This document shows positions 1 to 9,766 of a stretch of 64,000 nucleotides of DNA, in pieces. The position numbers and the translations under genes are program-made. This DNA is from JAWKTM01 sp041399085 (GTDB lineage: Bacteria > Planctomycetota > Planctomycetia > Pirellulales > Pirellulaceae). Position 1 is the first letter of the stretch, and each line of letters begins with the position of its first letter. The notes under the pieces are model-generated. The model worked only from the letters and a program-made list of their open reading frames with translations. It had not been told where the DNA came from and made no database searches. The stretch is from contig JAWKTM010000009.1 in assembly GCA_041399085.1 (NCBI GenBank), forward strand, positions 129,031 to 193,030, written 5' to 3'.

Positions 1-3000
1 CGATGATCATTCGGCGAACGTGACCGCTGGGGTCCTTTTCCATTCGCATGGTGTCGCCTTCGACCACATCCTCATAACGAACCTTACCCGAAACTTCCGC
101 GAGAATCGGAATGCTGTGAGGATCCCATTGGCATAATGAAGCGCCCGCCACAATGGTCTCATTTTCTTGGACCATCAACTCGGCGCCGGTAGGAACCTCA
201 TACTTCTCAAGCTCGCGACCCTTATCGTCCAAGATCGAAATCTCACCGTTTCGTGTGAGGACGATGTTTTGGCCTTGCTCGTTCTGCACCCAACGCATGC
301 GAGTGAACTTGACCACGCCACCCTTCGTCGCTCGCGTTTCGCTCTCCTCGACACTGGTGTTCACCGTGCCACCGATGTGGAATGTCCGCATCGTAAGCTG
401 CGTGCCCGGTTCGCCGATACTTTGAGCCGCGATAATTCCGACAGCCATGCCTTCTTCGACCAAGCTGCCAGTCGACATATCCATGCCGTAGCAAGATCGG
501 CAAACGCCCAAGGCGGCATCGCACGTCATCGGGCTGCGGACTTGGATCTTCTCCAAGCCGAGTTCCTCGATCTTCCGGGCAATTTCGGGAGTGATCATTT
601 GATTCTCACGAACAATCACTTCGTCGGTCACCGGGTTGACGATGTTCTGTCGGCTGACGCGGCCATTCACGGCATCGACCAACCGCACTTCCACCTTTTC
701 ACCGCGGTAGATAACCCCCTTCGTGATACCTTGAGTTGTCCCGCAGTCTTCCATCGTTACCACCACGTTCTGAGCCACATCAGCCAGCTTACGTGTCAAG
801 TAACCCGAGTCGGCCGTCTTCAGTGCGGTGTCGGCCAACCCCTTTCGCGCACCGTGTGTCGAGCTGAAATACTCCAGCACGGACAACCCCTCGCGGAAGT
901 TCGCCTTGATCGGCGTTTCGATAATTTCGCCGGTCGGCTTGGCCATCAAACCACGCATGCCAGCCAACTGACGAATCTGTTCGATACCACCACGAGCACC
1001 CGAGTGAGCCATCAAGAACACTGGATTCACATAACCACCGCCGCCGCGATAGTCGTGTTCCATCGCCGTCATCATTTCCGACGTAATTTGTTCGCGGGTA
1101 TGCGTCCAAATATCCAGCACACGGTTATAGCGTTCTTGCTCGGTGATGATGCCACGGTCGTAGTGCTTTTGGTACTTCAACACTTCCTTCTCGGCGGCCG
1201 TAATGTGCTTTGACTTCGTGTCCGGGGTCACGAGATCATCGGTCGCGAATGACAGGCCGCTACGCGTGCTTTCACGGAAACCAAGCTGGTTCATATCGTC
1301 CAGCAATTGAATCGTGGCGCGCCGGCCCAAACGTTGATAACAGTCGGAAATCACGCTGGCCAAGTCGCCCGATTTGAGCGGCGTGTTATAGAAATCCATG
1401 CCGCGGGGCAGGATCGTGTTGAACAACACGCGACCATAAGTGGTTTCAATAATTGCACCTGGCTTGGCGCTCTCGTCCTCGGTCTTCAGCCGTTGGTGCG
1501 GCGGCAGACGGAGTTTGATTTTCGCGTGCAAGTCGACGACGCCTTGAGCATAAGCCAAGTCGGCTTCGTCGATCGACGAAAACGTCATCCCCTCGCCACG
1601 GCGATTCGGCAGCGAGGCCGTCACGTAATAGCAACCCATCACCGTATCTTGTGAGGGGCTCATGATCGGCTTGCCATTGGACGGCGCGAAGATGTTGTTG
1701 GTGGACATCATCAACGTATGAGCTTCGACTTGAGCCTCGATCGACAGCGGCAAGTGAACCGCCATTTGGTCGCCGTCGAAGTCCGCGTTGAATCCCTTGC
1801 AAACCAATGGGTGCAAGTGGATGGCGTTACCTTCCACCAAAATCGGCTCGAACGCTTGAATACCCATTCGGTGCAATGTGGGAGCCCGATTCAACAACAC
1901 TGGATGATTTTGAATCACGGACTCGAGGATATCCCAGACCTCCTCGTCCTTGCGCTCCAACATCTTCTTCGCGCTTTTGATCGTGTCGGCATGTCCCAAC
2001 TCTTTTAATTTACGAATGATGAAAGGCTGGTAGAGTTCGAGGGCGATCTTCTTGGGCAAGCCGCACTGATGCAGCTTCAAACGGGGACCGACTACGATCA
2101 CGCTCCGTGCCGAGTAGTCCACGCGCTTGCCAAGCAGGTTCTCGCGAAATCGCCCCTGCTTACCCTTAATCATGTCCGTCAGCGACTTGAGCGGACGATT
2201 GCTGCTGCCGAGCACGGGCCGCTTACAGCGATTGTTATCAAACAGCGCGTCGACCGACTGTTGCAACATCCGCTTTTCGTTGCGAATGATGACTTCGGGC
2301 GCGTTCAAGTCCACCAACTTGCGCAGACGGTTATTGCGATTGATAATCCGGCGATACAAGTCATTGAGATCGCTGGTGGCGAAGTTTCCACTATCGAGCA
2401 ATACCAGCGGCCGCAGGTCGGGCGGAATCACGGGGATTACATCCAACACCATCCATTCCGGCTTGTTATCGCTGTCCCGAATGGCCTCGACGATCTTTAA
2501 ACGGTTCGTCAAATCCTTTCGTTTCTGCTTGGAGCCGGTTTCGGCCAGATCCTTTCGCAACTCTTGAGAGAGCGTGACGAGATCCAGCGACATCAGCAGC
2601 TTACGAATCGCCTCGGCGCCCATATCCACTTCGAAGCTGCCTTCGCCATACTGCTCGCGAGCCTCGCGGAACTCTTCTTCAGTCAGCAGTTGCTGGGGCT
2701 GCAACTCCGTGTCGCCCTTGTTCACCACCACATAATCCTGGAAGTAGATCACCTTCTCCAGACTGGTGGTCTTCATGTCCAACAAGTTGCCCAAACGACT
2801 AGGCATGGCTTTGAAGAACCAGATGTGAACCACTGGCGCGGCCAATTCGATATGGCCCATTCGCTTGCGGCGCACGCGCGAATGCGTCACCTTCACACCG
2901 CACCGATCGCAGATCATGCCTTTGTATTTCATACCGCGGTACTTGCCGCAGGCACATTCCCAGTCTTTCTCCGGACCGAAGATTCGTTCGCAGAACAAAC

Positions 3001-3157
3001 CGTCCTTTTCGGGACGGTACGTTCGATAGTTGATCGTTTCCGGCTTCTTGACTTCGCCAAAGGACCAACTGCGAATATCGTGCGGTCGGGCCAAGCTAAT
3101 CTTGACGGAAGCGTAATCGTTAATGCGGTCGTAAGAGCTTTCGCCGATATTAGACAT
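1..3157 (-). CDS. rpoC: RNA polymerase beta' subunit, 3' end cut by window
   Basis: This gene encodes the largest catalytic subunit of RNA polymerase. Only the first 1052 codons are inside the window; the gene runs off the left edge. The N terminus has the zinc-binding CACGKYRG..CDRCGVKV pattern, and the active-site NADFDGDQMA loop, whose three Asp bind catalytic magnesium, is present. The trigger-loop/bridge region follows, then a second Cys cluster (MTCDAALGVCRSCYG). The ATG at 3157 has an AAGGAG ribosome site about 10 bases upstream (3167-3172). It is the last visible gene of the rplKAJL-rpoBC block, 295 bp after rpoB. No frame break was seen. Confidence 0.98.
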   Translation of the reverse strand, partial: MSNIGESSYDRINDYASVKISLARPHDIRSWSFGEVKKPETINYRTYRPEKDGLFCERIFGPEKDWECACGKYRGMKYKGMICDRCGVKVTHSRVRRKRMGHIELAAPVVHIWFFKAMPSRLGNLLDMKTTSLEKVIYFQDYVVVNKGDTELQPQQLLTEEEFREAREQYGEGSFEVDMGAEAIRKLLMSLDLVTLSQELRKDLAETGSKQKRKDLTNRLKIVEAIRDSDNKPEWMVLDVIPVIPPDLRPLVLLDSGNFATSDLNDLYRRIINRNNRLRKLVDLNAPEVIIRNEKRMLQQSVDALFDNNRCKRPVLGSSNRPLKSLTDMIKGKQGRFRENLLGKRVDYSARSVIVVGPRLKLHQCGLPKKIALELYQPFIIRKLKELGHADTIKSAKKMLERKDEEVWDILESVIQNHPVLLNRAPTLHRMGIQAFEPILVEGNAIHLHPLVCKGFNADFDGDQMAVHLPLSIEAQVEAHTLMMSTNNIFAPSNGKPIMSPSQDTVMGCYYVTASLPNRRGEGMTFSSIDEADLAYAQGVVDLHAKIKLRLPPHQRLKTEDESAKPGAIIETTYGRVLFNTILPRGMDFYNTPLKSGDLASVISDCYQRLGRRATIQLLDDMNQLGFRESTRSGLSFATDDLVTPDTKSKHITAAEKEVLKYQKHYDRGIITEQERYNRVLDIWTHTREQITSEMMTAMEHDYRGGGGYVNPVFLMAHSGARGGIEQIRQLAGMRGLMAKPTGEIIETPIKANFREGLSVLEYFSSTHGARKGLADTALKTADSGYLTRKLADVAQNVVVTMEDCGTTQGITKGVIYRGEKVEVRLVDAVNGRVSRQNIVNPVTDEVIVRENQMITPEIARKIEELGLEKIQVRSPMTCDAALGVCRSCYGMDMSTGSLVEEGMAVGIIAAQSIGEPGTQLTMRTFHIGGTVNTSVEESETRATKGGVVKFTRMRWVQNEQGQNIVLTRNGEISILDDKGRELEKYEVPTGAELMVQENETIVAGASLCQWDPHSIPILAEVSGKVRYEDVVEGDTMRMEKDPSGHVRRMII

Positions 3158-3166
3158 CTGCTCGCG

Positions 3167-3172
3167 CTCCTT
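3167..3172 (-). promoter_or_regulatory. rpoC ribosome-binding site
   Basis: AAGGAG on the minus strand lies 9-10 bases before the ATG at 3157 and fixes the rpoC start after a long spacer. Confidence 0.8.
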
Positions 3173-3310
3173 ATGGCGTCACCAAGGGTGTGGGTAAATG
3201 CAGGTATGTTAGGAAGGCATTCAACGCAACGCCGGTGCGCCGCGGAATCCCCATCGAAATCAAAAAGAAATGCAGAGTCAGTCGAGTAAGTGTGTCGTTC
3301 ATCCCTGTCT

Positions 3311-3355
3311 GATGGAAAGTCCGTCGCGGTTCGAGCCCCACGGCTGACTTTCCAT
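3311..3355 (-). other. rpoB-rpoC intergenic hairpin
   Basis: The 11 bases at 3311-3321 (GATGGAAAGTC) are the exact reverse complement of 3345-3355. A further CCGT/ACGG pairing inside extends the stem to about 14 bp with a short bulge, closing a loop of about 15 bases. No T-run follows on the minus strand, so it does not look like a simple terminator. It sits mid-way in the 295-bp spacer between two genes that must be co-expressed, so an RNA processing or stability site is the likeliest reading (inference). Confidence 0.6.
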
Positions 3356-3452
3356 CTCGTCACGTCAATGGATCGCCCTGAGCCGACCAATCCAGGTCGA
3401 TGGTCGGCGAAGTCGGCACGGTTTCGTTGGCCTCGCCGACCGCGATCACAAG

Positions 3453-6400
3453 CTAAATCCGTCGTTTCTCCAATTGCATGTTCAGAGCCAGTCCGCGGAT
3501 TTCGTTGGTGAGCACGTCGAAACTGGCAGGCGTGCCGGCCTCCAATGTGTTCTCACCCTTGACCATCGATTCGTAAATCTTGGTCCGTCCTTCCACGTCG
3601 TCGCTCTTCACCGTCAACAACTCTTGCAGAATGTAGGCGGCGCCGTAAGCCTCCAACGCCCACACTTCCATTTCTCCGAATCGCTGGCCGCCAAATCGCG
3701 CCTTGCCGCCCAGCGGTTGCTGCGTAATCAACGAGTACGGTCCCGTCGAACGAGCGTGAACCTTGTCGTCGACCAAGTGGTGCAGCTTCAGCATGTAGAT
3801 GTAGCCCACCGTGGTCTTCTGCTCCAGCGGCATGCCGGTGCGGCCATCGTACAATTGAGCCTTGCCGTTACGAGGCAATCCAGCCGCCTCCAAGGCGTTA
3901 TTGATGTCCTCTTCGCTGGCTCCATCGAACACCGGCGTAACGGCCTGGAAGCCTAGCTTTGCGCCCGCCCAGCCCAAGTGAGTCTCCAGAATCTGCCCCA
4001 CGTTCATACGACTCGGAACGCCCAGCGGATTCAACATAATCTCGATCGGAGTGCCATCTTCTAAAAATGGCATATCCTCGACCGGCAGGATCTTGGCGAT
4101 CACGCCCTTGTTCCCGTGGCGGCCCGCCATCTTATCGCCAACCGAGATAACACGTTTCGTGGCGATGTAAACCTTCACCATTTGCAACACGCCGCTACGT
4201 AGCTCATCACCGCGTTTCATGCTGTTCAGCGTACGGTCGCGGGCATCGATCGCGTTCTCGATCTCCGTCCAGCGCGATTTGTAAATCTTTTCGACTTCCG
4301 CGACCTTATCTTCGCTACGCATCCGCGCCGTCACGGAATCCAGTCGGAAGGCGGAAGCCCGCTCGGCCAGATAACGCGGGTCCTGATCACCAGCCAGCGG
4401 TGTACCGTCCTCATCGGTCAAGGTACGGCCCGCCACACCTTCCATTTCCGAAATCATCTCCTGGAACTTGGTGGCGACCGCTTTATTGCCATCCGACTCA
4501 GCATTCTTCAGCTCCTTCTCGAACTGCTTTCGCTCGTCCTCGGACAGACTCATGCGGCGCGAGAATTTCTGTGTGTCGATGACGATGCCTTCGATGCCCG
4601 ATGGAACCTCCAGCGAATCGTTCTTCACATCTTCGCCAGCTCGACCGAAGATCGCATGCAGCAACTTCTCTTCCGGCGTTAACTCGGTCTTTGATTTCGG
4701 CGAGACCTTGCCGACCAAAATGTCTCCCGGCTTAACATACGTGCCAATCTGCACGATGCCATTCAGGTCCAGGTTCCGCAGCGCCTTTTCGCTCACGTTG
4801 GGAATGTCGCGAGTGAACTCCTCGCGACCCAATTTCGTCTCGCGAATCTCGACGTCAAATTCCTCGATGTGAATCGACGTGTAAGTGTCGGCCTGCACCA
4901 GCTCTTCGCTGATAATGATCGCGTCCTCGAAGTTGTAACCGTCGAACGACATGAAGCCGACCAACACGTTACGCCCCAAAGCCAACTCGCCATTAAACGT
5001 CGCGGCGCCGTCCGCGATCACCTGCCCGCGCTCCACCTTGTCGCCCAAATTCACAATCGGCTTTTGGTTCAGGCAGGTTCGCTCGTTAAGACCTTGAAAT
5101 TTCTTCAGGCGGTAAACGTCGCTGCCGATTTCGATCTTCATTGAATCCACGGCGGTTACCTTACCCGCGCGTTTCGCGCGAACCACCATGCTGGAATTCT
5201 GAGCCACGCTCAACTCCATGCCCGTTGCCACAATCGGCGGCTCGGTCACCAACAACGGCACTGCTTGCCGTTGCATGTTGGAACCCATCAACGCACGGTT
5301 GGCGTCGTCATGTTCCAAGAACGGAATCAATCCCGCGGAGACGCCCACCATTTGGCTCGGCGCGACATCGATGTACTGAATCGTGTCGACCGGAGTCATT
5401 TCAAAGTCGCTGCGGAAGCGAGCGATGATCGGTGCTTCGCTGATGATCTTACCGTCCTTGATCGGCGTGTCCGCCGGAGCCACATGCGATTCGTGCTCCT
5501 CGTCGGCTCGCAGCCAAACGATCTCATCCGCCAGCTTGCCTTTCTCGATTCGTCGATACGGCGTCACCAGGAATCCGTATTCGTCCACGCTGGCGTAGAT
5601 CGCCAAACTGGAAATCAAACCGATGTTGGTACCTTCCGGCGTCTCAATCGGACAAATTCGGCCGTAGTGAGAAATGTGAACGTCACGGACCTCGAAGCCC
5701 GCTCGCTTTCGGTTCAAACCACCCGGACCCAGCGCCGACAGTCGTCGTTCGTGCGTCAACTGCGACAACGGATTCGTTTGATCGACCACCTGCGAAAGTT
5801 CGCCCCGGCCGAAGAAATACTCGATCGCCGCCGAAATGCTCTTGGGATTGATCAAGCTGCGCGGCGTCATATCGGCCGCGTCCTTCAAGCTCATGCGCTC
5901 CTGCACCGTACGACGCAGCTTCAGAAATCCCTTTCGCAGTTCGTCCGACGCCAACTCGTCGATCGTGCGAAGTCGCCGGTTGCCCAGGTGATCGATATCG
6001 TCAATCTCAGCGGCTTCATCACCAACGTGCAGCATCGCCAGGTAACGAATCGCCGCCATTAAATCCTCGGATCGCAACGTCATTTCCTTCTCGGAGACGT
6101 TCAACCCCAACTTGCGATTGATGCGGAACCGACCTACACGACCTAACCGATACCGATTCGTGTCGAAGAACTTCTCGTCAAACAGCGTCTTCGCCTTCTC
6201 CAACTGCGGCGGATTACCCGGACGCAAACGCTGATAAATGCGCAACAACGCTTCCTCGTGGCTGCTAGTCGTATCCTCAGCCAAGCTATTGAAAATCAAC
6301 GGCGTTTTGGGAGCCGTCATGACCTCAACCTTGGTCAGCCCCGAAGTGCAAATCGTCTCGGCGGCGTTCTTAGAAATTTTCTGCCCAGACTCGACAATGA

Positions 6401-7175
6401 TCTCGCCGGCTCGGTCACTACTGGTCGGATAGGTGATATCGTCGACGGCAATCTTGCCTTCGACTTTCGTAACACTGCGACCATCGGTAATCGTCTCGAC
6501 GCTGGTCTCATAGAAAGCCCGAATCAAGTCCGAATCACTGCTGTACTTCGGACTCATCGCACGCAGCAACGTCATTGCGGAGAACTTGCCGCTTTGGTCG
6601 ATGCGAACGCTCAACGCATCCTTCTTGGTCACGTTCAGCTCGATCCAACTTCCACGCTCGGGAATAACGCGGCAGCTCGGCAACTTCCGATCCGAGGTAC
6701 CATCCTGCTCCATCACGAAGTCGATACCGGGACTGCGGTGCAACTGGCTCACTACCACACGCTCGGCACCGTTGATAATGAACTCGCCGCCCCCCAACAT
6801 GATCGGGATGTCGCCCAGATAAACCTCTTCCTCGATCGGCTCTTCCTTGTTCAGCCGCAGCCACACTCGGAACGGACGTCCGTAAGTCAATCGCAGTTGC
6901 CGACACTCTTCCGGCGTATAACGTGGCTTGCCAAGGTCATACTTGAGAAAGTCCAACGTGATCTGCTTATCGTAACTTTCGATCGGGAAAATCTCGCGCA
7001 AGACACCTTCCAGCCCTTGGTCCTTCCGCTTCTCCGGCGCGGATTCCTCTTGCAAGAAGGCGTCGTAACCTTCGGTTTGAATACGAGTTAAGTCCGGCGT
7101 GGCGAACGAATCACGGCCACTACCAAAACGACGAACTTCGGTGGGTTGCAGGCGTCGTACCGCTCGGGTTGGCAT
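3453..7175 (-). CDS. rpoB: RNA polymerase beta subunit
   Basis: The product is the 1240-aa beta subunit of RNA polymerase. The rifampicin-pocket segment is clear (LSQVVDQTNPLSQLTHERR, then LSALGPGG); the Asp, His and Ser at positions linked to resistance in E. coli are the susceptible forms. The C-terminal block with GGKARFGGQRFGEMEVWAL is intact. The reading frame stays open to 7250, but I place the start at ATG 7175 (MPTRAVRRLQ): AGGAG at 7187-7191 sits 11 bases upstream, and homologous N termini begin near here. It follows rplL by 265 bp and precedes rpoC. Confidence 0.97.
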   Translation of the reverse strand: MPTRAVRRLQPTEVRRFGSGRDSFATPDLTRIQTEGYDAFLQEESAPEKRKDQGLEGVLREIFPIESYDKQITLDFLKYDLGKPRYTPEECRQLRLTYGRPFRVWLRLNKEEPIEEEVYLGDIPIMLGGGEFIINGAERVVVSQLHRSPGIDFVMEQDGTSDRKLPSCRVIPERGSWIELNVTKKDALSVRIDQSGKFSAMTLLRAMSPKYSSDSDLIRAFYETSVETITDGRSVTKVEGKIAVDDITYPTSSDRAGEIIVESGQKISKNAAETICTSGLTKVEVMTAPKTPLIFNSLAEDTTSSHEEALLRIYQRLRPGNPPQLEKAKTLFDEKFFDTNRYRLGRVGRFRINRKLGLNVSEKEMTLRSEDLMAAIRYLAMLHVGDEAAEIDDIDHLGNRRLRTIDELASDELRKGFLKLRRTVQERMSLKDAADMTPRSLINPKSISAAIEYFFGRGELSQVVDQTNPLSQLTHERRLSALGPGGLNRKRAGFEVRDVHISHYGRICPIETPEGTNIGLISSLAIYASVDEYGFLVTPYRRIEKGKLADEIVWLRADEEHESHVAPADTPIKDGKIISEAPIIARFRSDFEMTPVDTIQYIDVAPSQMVGVSAGLIPFLEHDDANRALMGSNMQRQAVPLLVTEPPIVATGMELSVAQNSSMVVRAKRAGKVTAVDSMKIEIGSDVYRLKKFQGLNERTCLNQKPIVNLGDKVERGQVIADGAATFNGELALGRNVLVGFMSFDGYNFEDAIIISEELVQADTYTSIHIEEFDVEIRETKLGREEFTRDIPNVSEKALRNLDLNGIVQIGTYVKPGDILVGKVSPKSKTELTPEEKLLHAIFGRAGEDVKNDSLEVPSGIEGIVIDTQKFSRRMSLSEDERKQFEKELKNAESDGNKAVATKFQEMISEMEGVAGRTLTDEDGTPLAGDQDPRYLAERASAFRLDSVTARMRSEDKVAEVEKIYKSRWTEIENAIDARDRTLNSMKRGDELRSGVLQMVKVYIATKRVISVGDKMAGRHGNKGVIAKILPVEDMPFLEDGTPIEIMLNPLGVPSRMNVGQILETHLGWAGAKLGFQAVTPVFDGASEEDINNALEAAGLPRNGKAQLYDGRTGMPLEQKTTVGYIYMLKLHHLVDDKVHARSTGPYSLITQQPLGGKARFGGQRFGEMEVWALEAYGAAYILQELLTVKSDDVEGRTKIYESMVKGENTLEAGTPASFDVLTNEIRGLALNMQLEKRRI

Positions 7176-7384
7176 GGGCGCAAAAACTCCTAGATGGTAA
7201 TGAGGACATTCACCGCTGGCCCGCACTGGCCGAAACCGTGCGTGCGGCAAATCAAATAACGGCCGGTTCGAAGAAGGGCGGGACGCCCGGCCGTGCGCGC
7301 AGAATCTCCCTGGCGCTCAATACAAGCACGAAAAAGCGCTCGATGTCGCAGAATCGTTCGCTTCAAAGGATCGTTTCAACCTAG

Positions 7385-7414
7385 GTCGCCGGCGAACACA
7401 AGCCCGCCGACGAC
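7385..7414 (-). other. rplL-rpoB intergenic hairpin, possible attenuator or processing site
   Basis: A 10-bp stem (7385-7394 with 7405-7414, one G:U pair on the minus strand) closes a 10-base loop just after the rplL stop. It is GC-rich but has no following T-run. In E. coli the rplL-rpoB gap holds a partial terminator and an RNase III site; a similar role here is inferred from position only. Confidence 0.5.
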
Positions 7415-7440
7415 AAGTCATCGTCAAATGTCGACAAAAA

Positions 7441-7848
7441 CTACTTCACTTCGACCGCAGCGCCAGCCGCTTCCAGCTCGGCTTTGACCTTCTCGGCCTC
7501 TTCCTTGCTGACACCTTGCTTCAAAGTCGCCGGGACGCCTTCCACCATCTTCTTGGCGTCCATGAGTGAAGCGCCCGTTAGGTTCTTCACAACCTTTACG
7601 ACATCCAGCTTCTTGTCGCCAAAGCCGGTCAACACAACGTCGAACTCGGTCTTCTCAACAGCAGCCGCAGCGCCACCTTCGGCCGGCGCAGCCGCCATCA
7701 TCACGGCACCGCCCGCTGCTGGCTCGATGCCGTAAGCTTCCTTCAAATAGTCGCTCAACTCCTTCGCTTGCTTCAGAGTCAAGCCGGCGATCTTGTCGCC
7801 CAGTTCTTTGGCTTCCGCCGAAAATTCTACAGTCGCGGCATCAGACAT
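7441..7848 (-). CDS. rplL: 50S ribosomal protein L7/L12
   Basis: The product is the 135-aa stalk protein of the large ribosomal subunit, which recruits translation GTPases. It has an N-terminal dimerisation helix region, an Ala/Gly/Pro-rich hinge around residues 45-65, and the conserved C-terminal domain beginning EKTEFDVVLTGFG and containing KLDVVKVVK and EGVPATLKQGVSKEEAE. ATG at 7848 is preceded by a GAAAGGA site. It lies 134 bp after rplJ, the usual order. Confidence 0.97.
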   Translation of the reverse strand: MSDAATVEFSAEAKELGDKIAGLTLKQAKELSDYLKEAYGIEPAAGGAVMMAAAPAEGGAAAAVEKTEFDVVLTGFGDKKLDVVKVVKNLTGASLMDAKKMVEGVPATLKQGVSKEEAEKVKAELEAAGAAVEVK

Positions 7849-7982
7849 GGCCAGTACGATCCTTTCTCACATAGGGCGGACGTGGTTGGAGAAAACGCCT
7901 CGCCACAAAACACGAACGTTACTTATTTCACAAGTCGCGTCACGGCATCAACATCCATGACGGACACGCTAATTCCCAAAAA

Positions 7983-8513
7983 TCACTCGCCCTCGTCACC
8001 TTCTTGCGACTTCGACTCGATCTGACTAGCGAGCTTCCCGCCAGGACCGAGCAAAGCGCCAGAAAGGTTCGCACCGGGCGACAGGATCTGACCCAGCAAA
8101 ATGGACAACTGCTGCTGACGATTCGGCCACTTGCTGATCTCCTTCACCTTCTCAGGTGAAAGACATTCGCCATCCATCACACCGCCCTTGGCGGTGAACT
8201 TATCGAATTCCGTTCCCTTGTCGAGTTCGGTGATCTCCTTCACCAATGAGATGAAGTCTTCCGATCCCCAACAAAGAGCCGATGTCCCCTCGAGCCCCTC
8301 AAAGGCCGCTTCCAAGGGCGTTCCCTCGCAAGCTCGTCGCGCCAAGCTGTTCTTAATGACCAGCAAGTGAATATTCTTCTCGCGAAGATGCTTCCGGATC
8401 TTAAACGTCGACTCCGAATCCATTCCAATCACGTCAACCAACAGAGCGTCACTGACACCCTCCAGACGACGTCGAACTGTTTCGCTAATTAGGTTCTTTA
8501 CGTATTTACTCAT
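7983..8513 (-). CDS. rplJ: 50S ribosomal protein L10
   Basis: The 176-aa protein anchors L7/L12 dimers to the ribosome. The N-terminal L10 fold is visible (KSALLVDVIGMDS-like strand, then LREKNIHLLVIKNSLARRA), followed by the glycine-containing segment around GTSALCWGSEDFISLVKE. The C-terminal tail is rich in Ser, Lys, Gly and acidic residues (SKSQEGDEGE), somewhat different from the usual L12-binding helix end. It starts 59 bp after the rplA stop, too short for a large structured leader. Confidence 0.95.
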   Translation of the reverse strand: MSKYVKNLISETVRRRLEGVSDALLVDVIGMDSESTFKIRKHLREKNIHLLVIKNSLARRACEGTPLEAAFEGLEGTSALCWGSEDFISLVKEITELDKGTEFDKFTAKGGVMDGECLSPEKVKEISKWPNRQQQLSILLGQILSPGANLSGALLGPGGKLASQIESKSQEGDEGE

Positions 8514-8572
8514 CTTCGCACACGCGCCATTGCAATCTTAGTCAACGCCACCCATCGGAAACCGACTGCGCT

Positions 8573-9253
8573 CTACGCAGCCACCCGAACGCCCGGGCTC
8601 ATCGTCGCACAAATCGATATCGAGCGGATGTAAGTCCCTTTCACCGCCGCCGGCTTCATGGCCGCGATGTAGTGAATAAAAGCCTCGATGTTCTCGGTCA
8701 ACTTCTGCGGGTCGAAGCTAAGCTTACCGACCATCGCATGAATATTGCCACCCTTGTCGTTACGGAACTCAACCTTGCCGGCCTTATATTCCTTCACGAC
8801 CTTGGCAACATCCGGCGTTACCGTACCAGCACGAGGTGAAGGCATTAACCCACGAGGGCCAAGGACGCGACCAAGCGGACCGACCAAGCCCATCATGTCC
8901 GGCGCGGCGATACATACGTCGAAGTCCAGCCAACCTTCCTTGATCCGCTTCGCCAAATCGTCTTGGCCAACCGCATCGGCGCCAGCTTCCTCAGCAGCCG
9001 CCGCAGCGTCGCCTTTCGCGAACACGACCACGCGCTGCGTCTTACCCAGCCCGTTCGGCAACACTACCGAGCCACGGATGATCTGATCGGCCTGATTCGG
9101 GTCGATACCAAGCCGCATATGAACTTCAACCGTCTGGTCGAACTTCGTCGTTGCGTACTTTTTCAACTTCTCGACCGCTTCCGCCAGGCTATGCGGCTCT
9201 TTCGGGTCGTGCTTGTCCGCCAATGCACGATAACGCTTGGAATGAGTTGCCAT
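8573..9253 (-). CDS. rplA: 50S ribosomal protein L1
   Basis: The 226-aa product is L1, which forms the ribosomal E-site stalk and in many bacteria represses its own rplKA message. The signature block GPRGLMPSPRAGTVTPDV and the C-terminal FIHYIAAMKPAAVKGTYIRS are intact. The gene begins 3 bp after the rplK stop, so translation of the two is probably coupled. Confidence 0.97.
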   Translation of the reverse strand: MATHSKRYRALADKHDPKEPHSLAEAVEKLKKYATTKFDQTVEVHMRLGIDPNQADQIIRGSVVLPNGLGKTQRVVVFAKGDAAAAAEEAGADAVGQDDLAKRIKEGWLDFDVCIAAPDMMGLVGPLGRVLGPRGLMPSPRAGTVTPDVAKVVKEYKAGKVEFRNDKGGNIHAMVGKLSFDPQKLTENIEAFIHYIAAMKPAAVKGTYIRSISICATMSPGVRVAA

Positions 9254-9256
9254 AGC

Positions 9257-9682
9257 TTAGTCTTCCACCTCAATGCCCATACTGCGAGCCGTACCTTCGA
9301 TCATTCGCCGAGCGTGCTCGAGGTCTCGAGCGTTTAGGTCGGCCATCTTTTTATTGCAAATGTCGTCGATCTGCGACCGAGTCACCTTGCCCACCTTGTC
9401 ACGATTCGGCACTCCCGATCCGCGAGCAATCCCGGCCGCCTGCTTCAACATCGAAGCGGCCGGCGGACTCTTGGTCACGAAATCAAACGAGCGGTCATTG
9501 TAGACGGTCACGATCACGGGGATCGGCGTACCGTTATACTCCTTCGTGCGGTCATTAAACTGCTGCACGAACTGACCAAGGTTGATACCATACTTACCCA
9601 ACGACGTTCCCACAGGCGGCGCCGGAGTGGCGGAACCGCCTGGAACCTGAAACTTCGCCTGTCCAACAACTTGTTTTGCCAT
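9257..9682 (-). CDS. rplK: 50S ribosomal protein L11
   Basis: The product is the 141-aa GTPase-centre protein L11. The N-terminal domain has KFQVPGGSATPAPPVGTSLG, with the conserved prolines, and the C-terminal RNA-binding domain ends with MIEGTARSMGIEV. The open frame continues upstream to 9760, but ATG 9682 (MAKQVVGQ) matches the family N terminus; the extra 26 codons are rejected. Ribosome-site strength at this ATG is poor (GAGACAG). It is followed after 3 bp by rplA and preceded by nusG. Confidence 0.96.
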   Translation of the reverse strand: MAKQVVGQAKFQVPGGSATPAPPVGTSLGKYGINLGQFVQQFNDRTKEYNGTPIPVIVTVYNDRSFDFVTKSPPAASMLKQAAGIARGSGVPNRDKVGKVTRSQIDDICNKKMADLNARDLEHARRMIEGTARSMGIEVED

Positions 9683-9766
9683 CTGTCTCGACTTTACGTT
9701 AACCCATCGCGAATCGCCACGAATCATGCAAGCTGCAAACACCAGCAGCCGCCGACCCAAGCTCGC

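Noticed and set aside
1307..2567. Several plus-strand frames of 90-146 codons within rpoC
   Set aside because: Shadow frames of a conserved gene.
9683..9760. Longer rplK start adding 26 residues
   Set aside because: The family begins at MAKQVVGQ; the extra residues resemble nothing.
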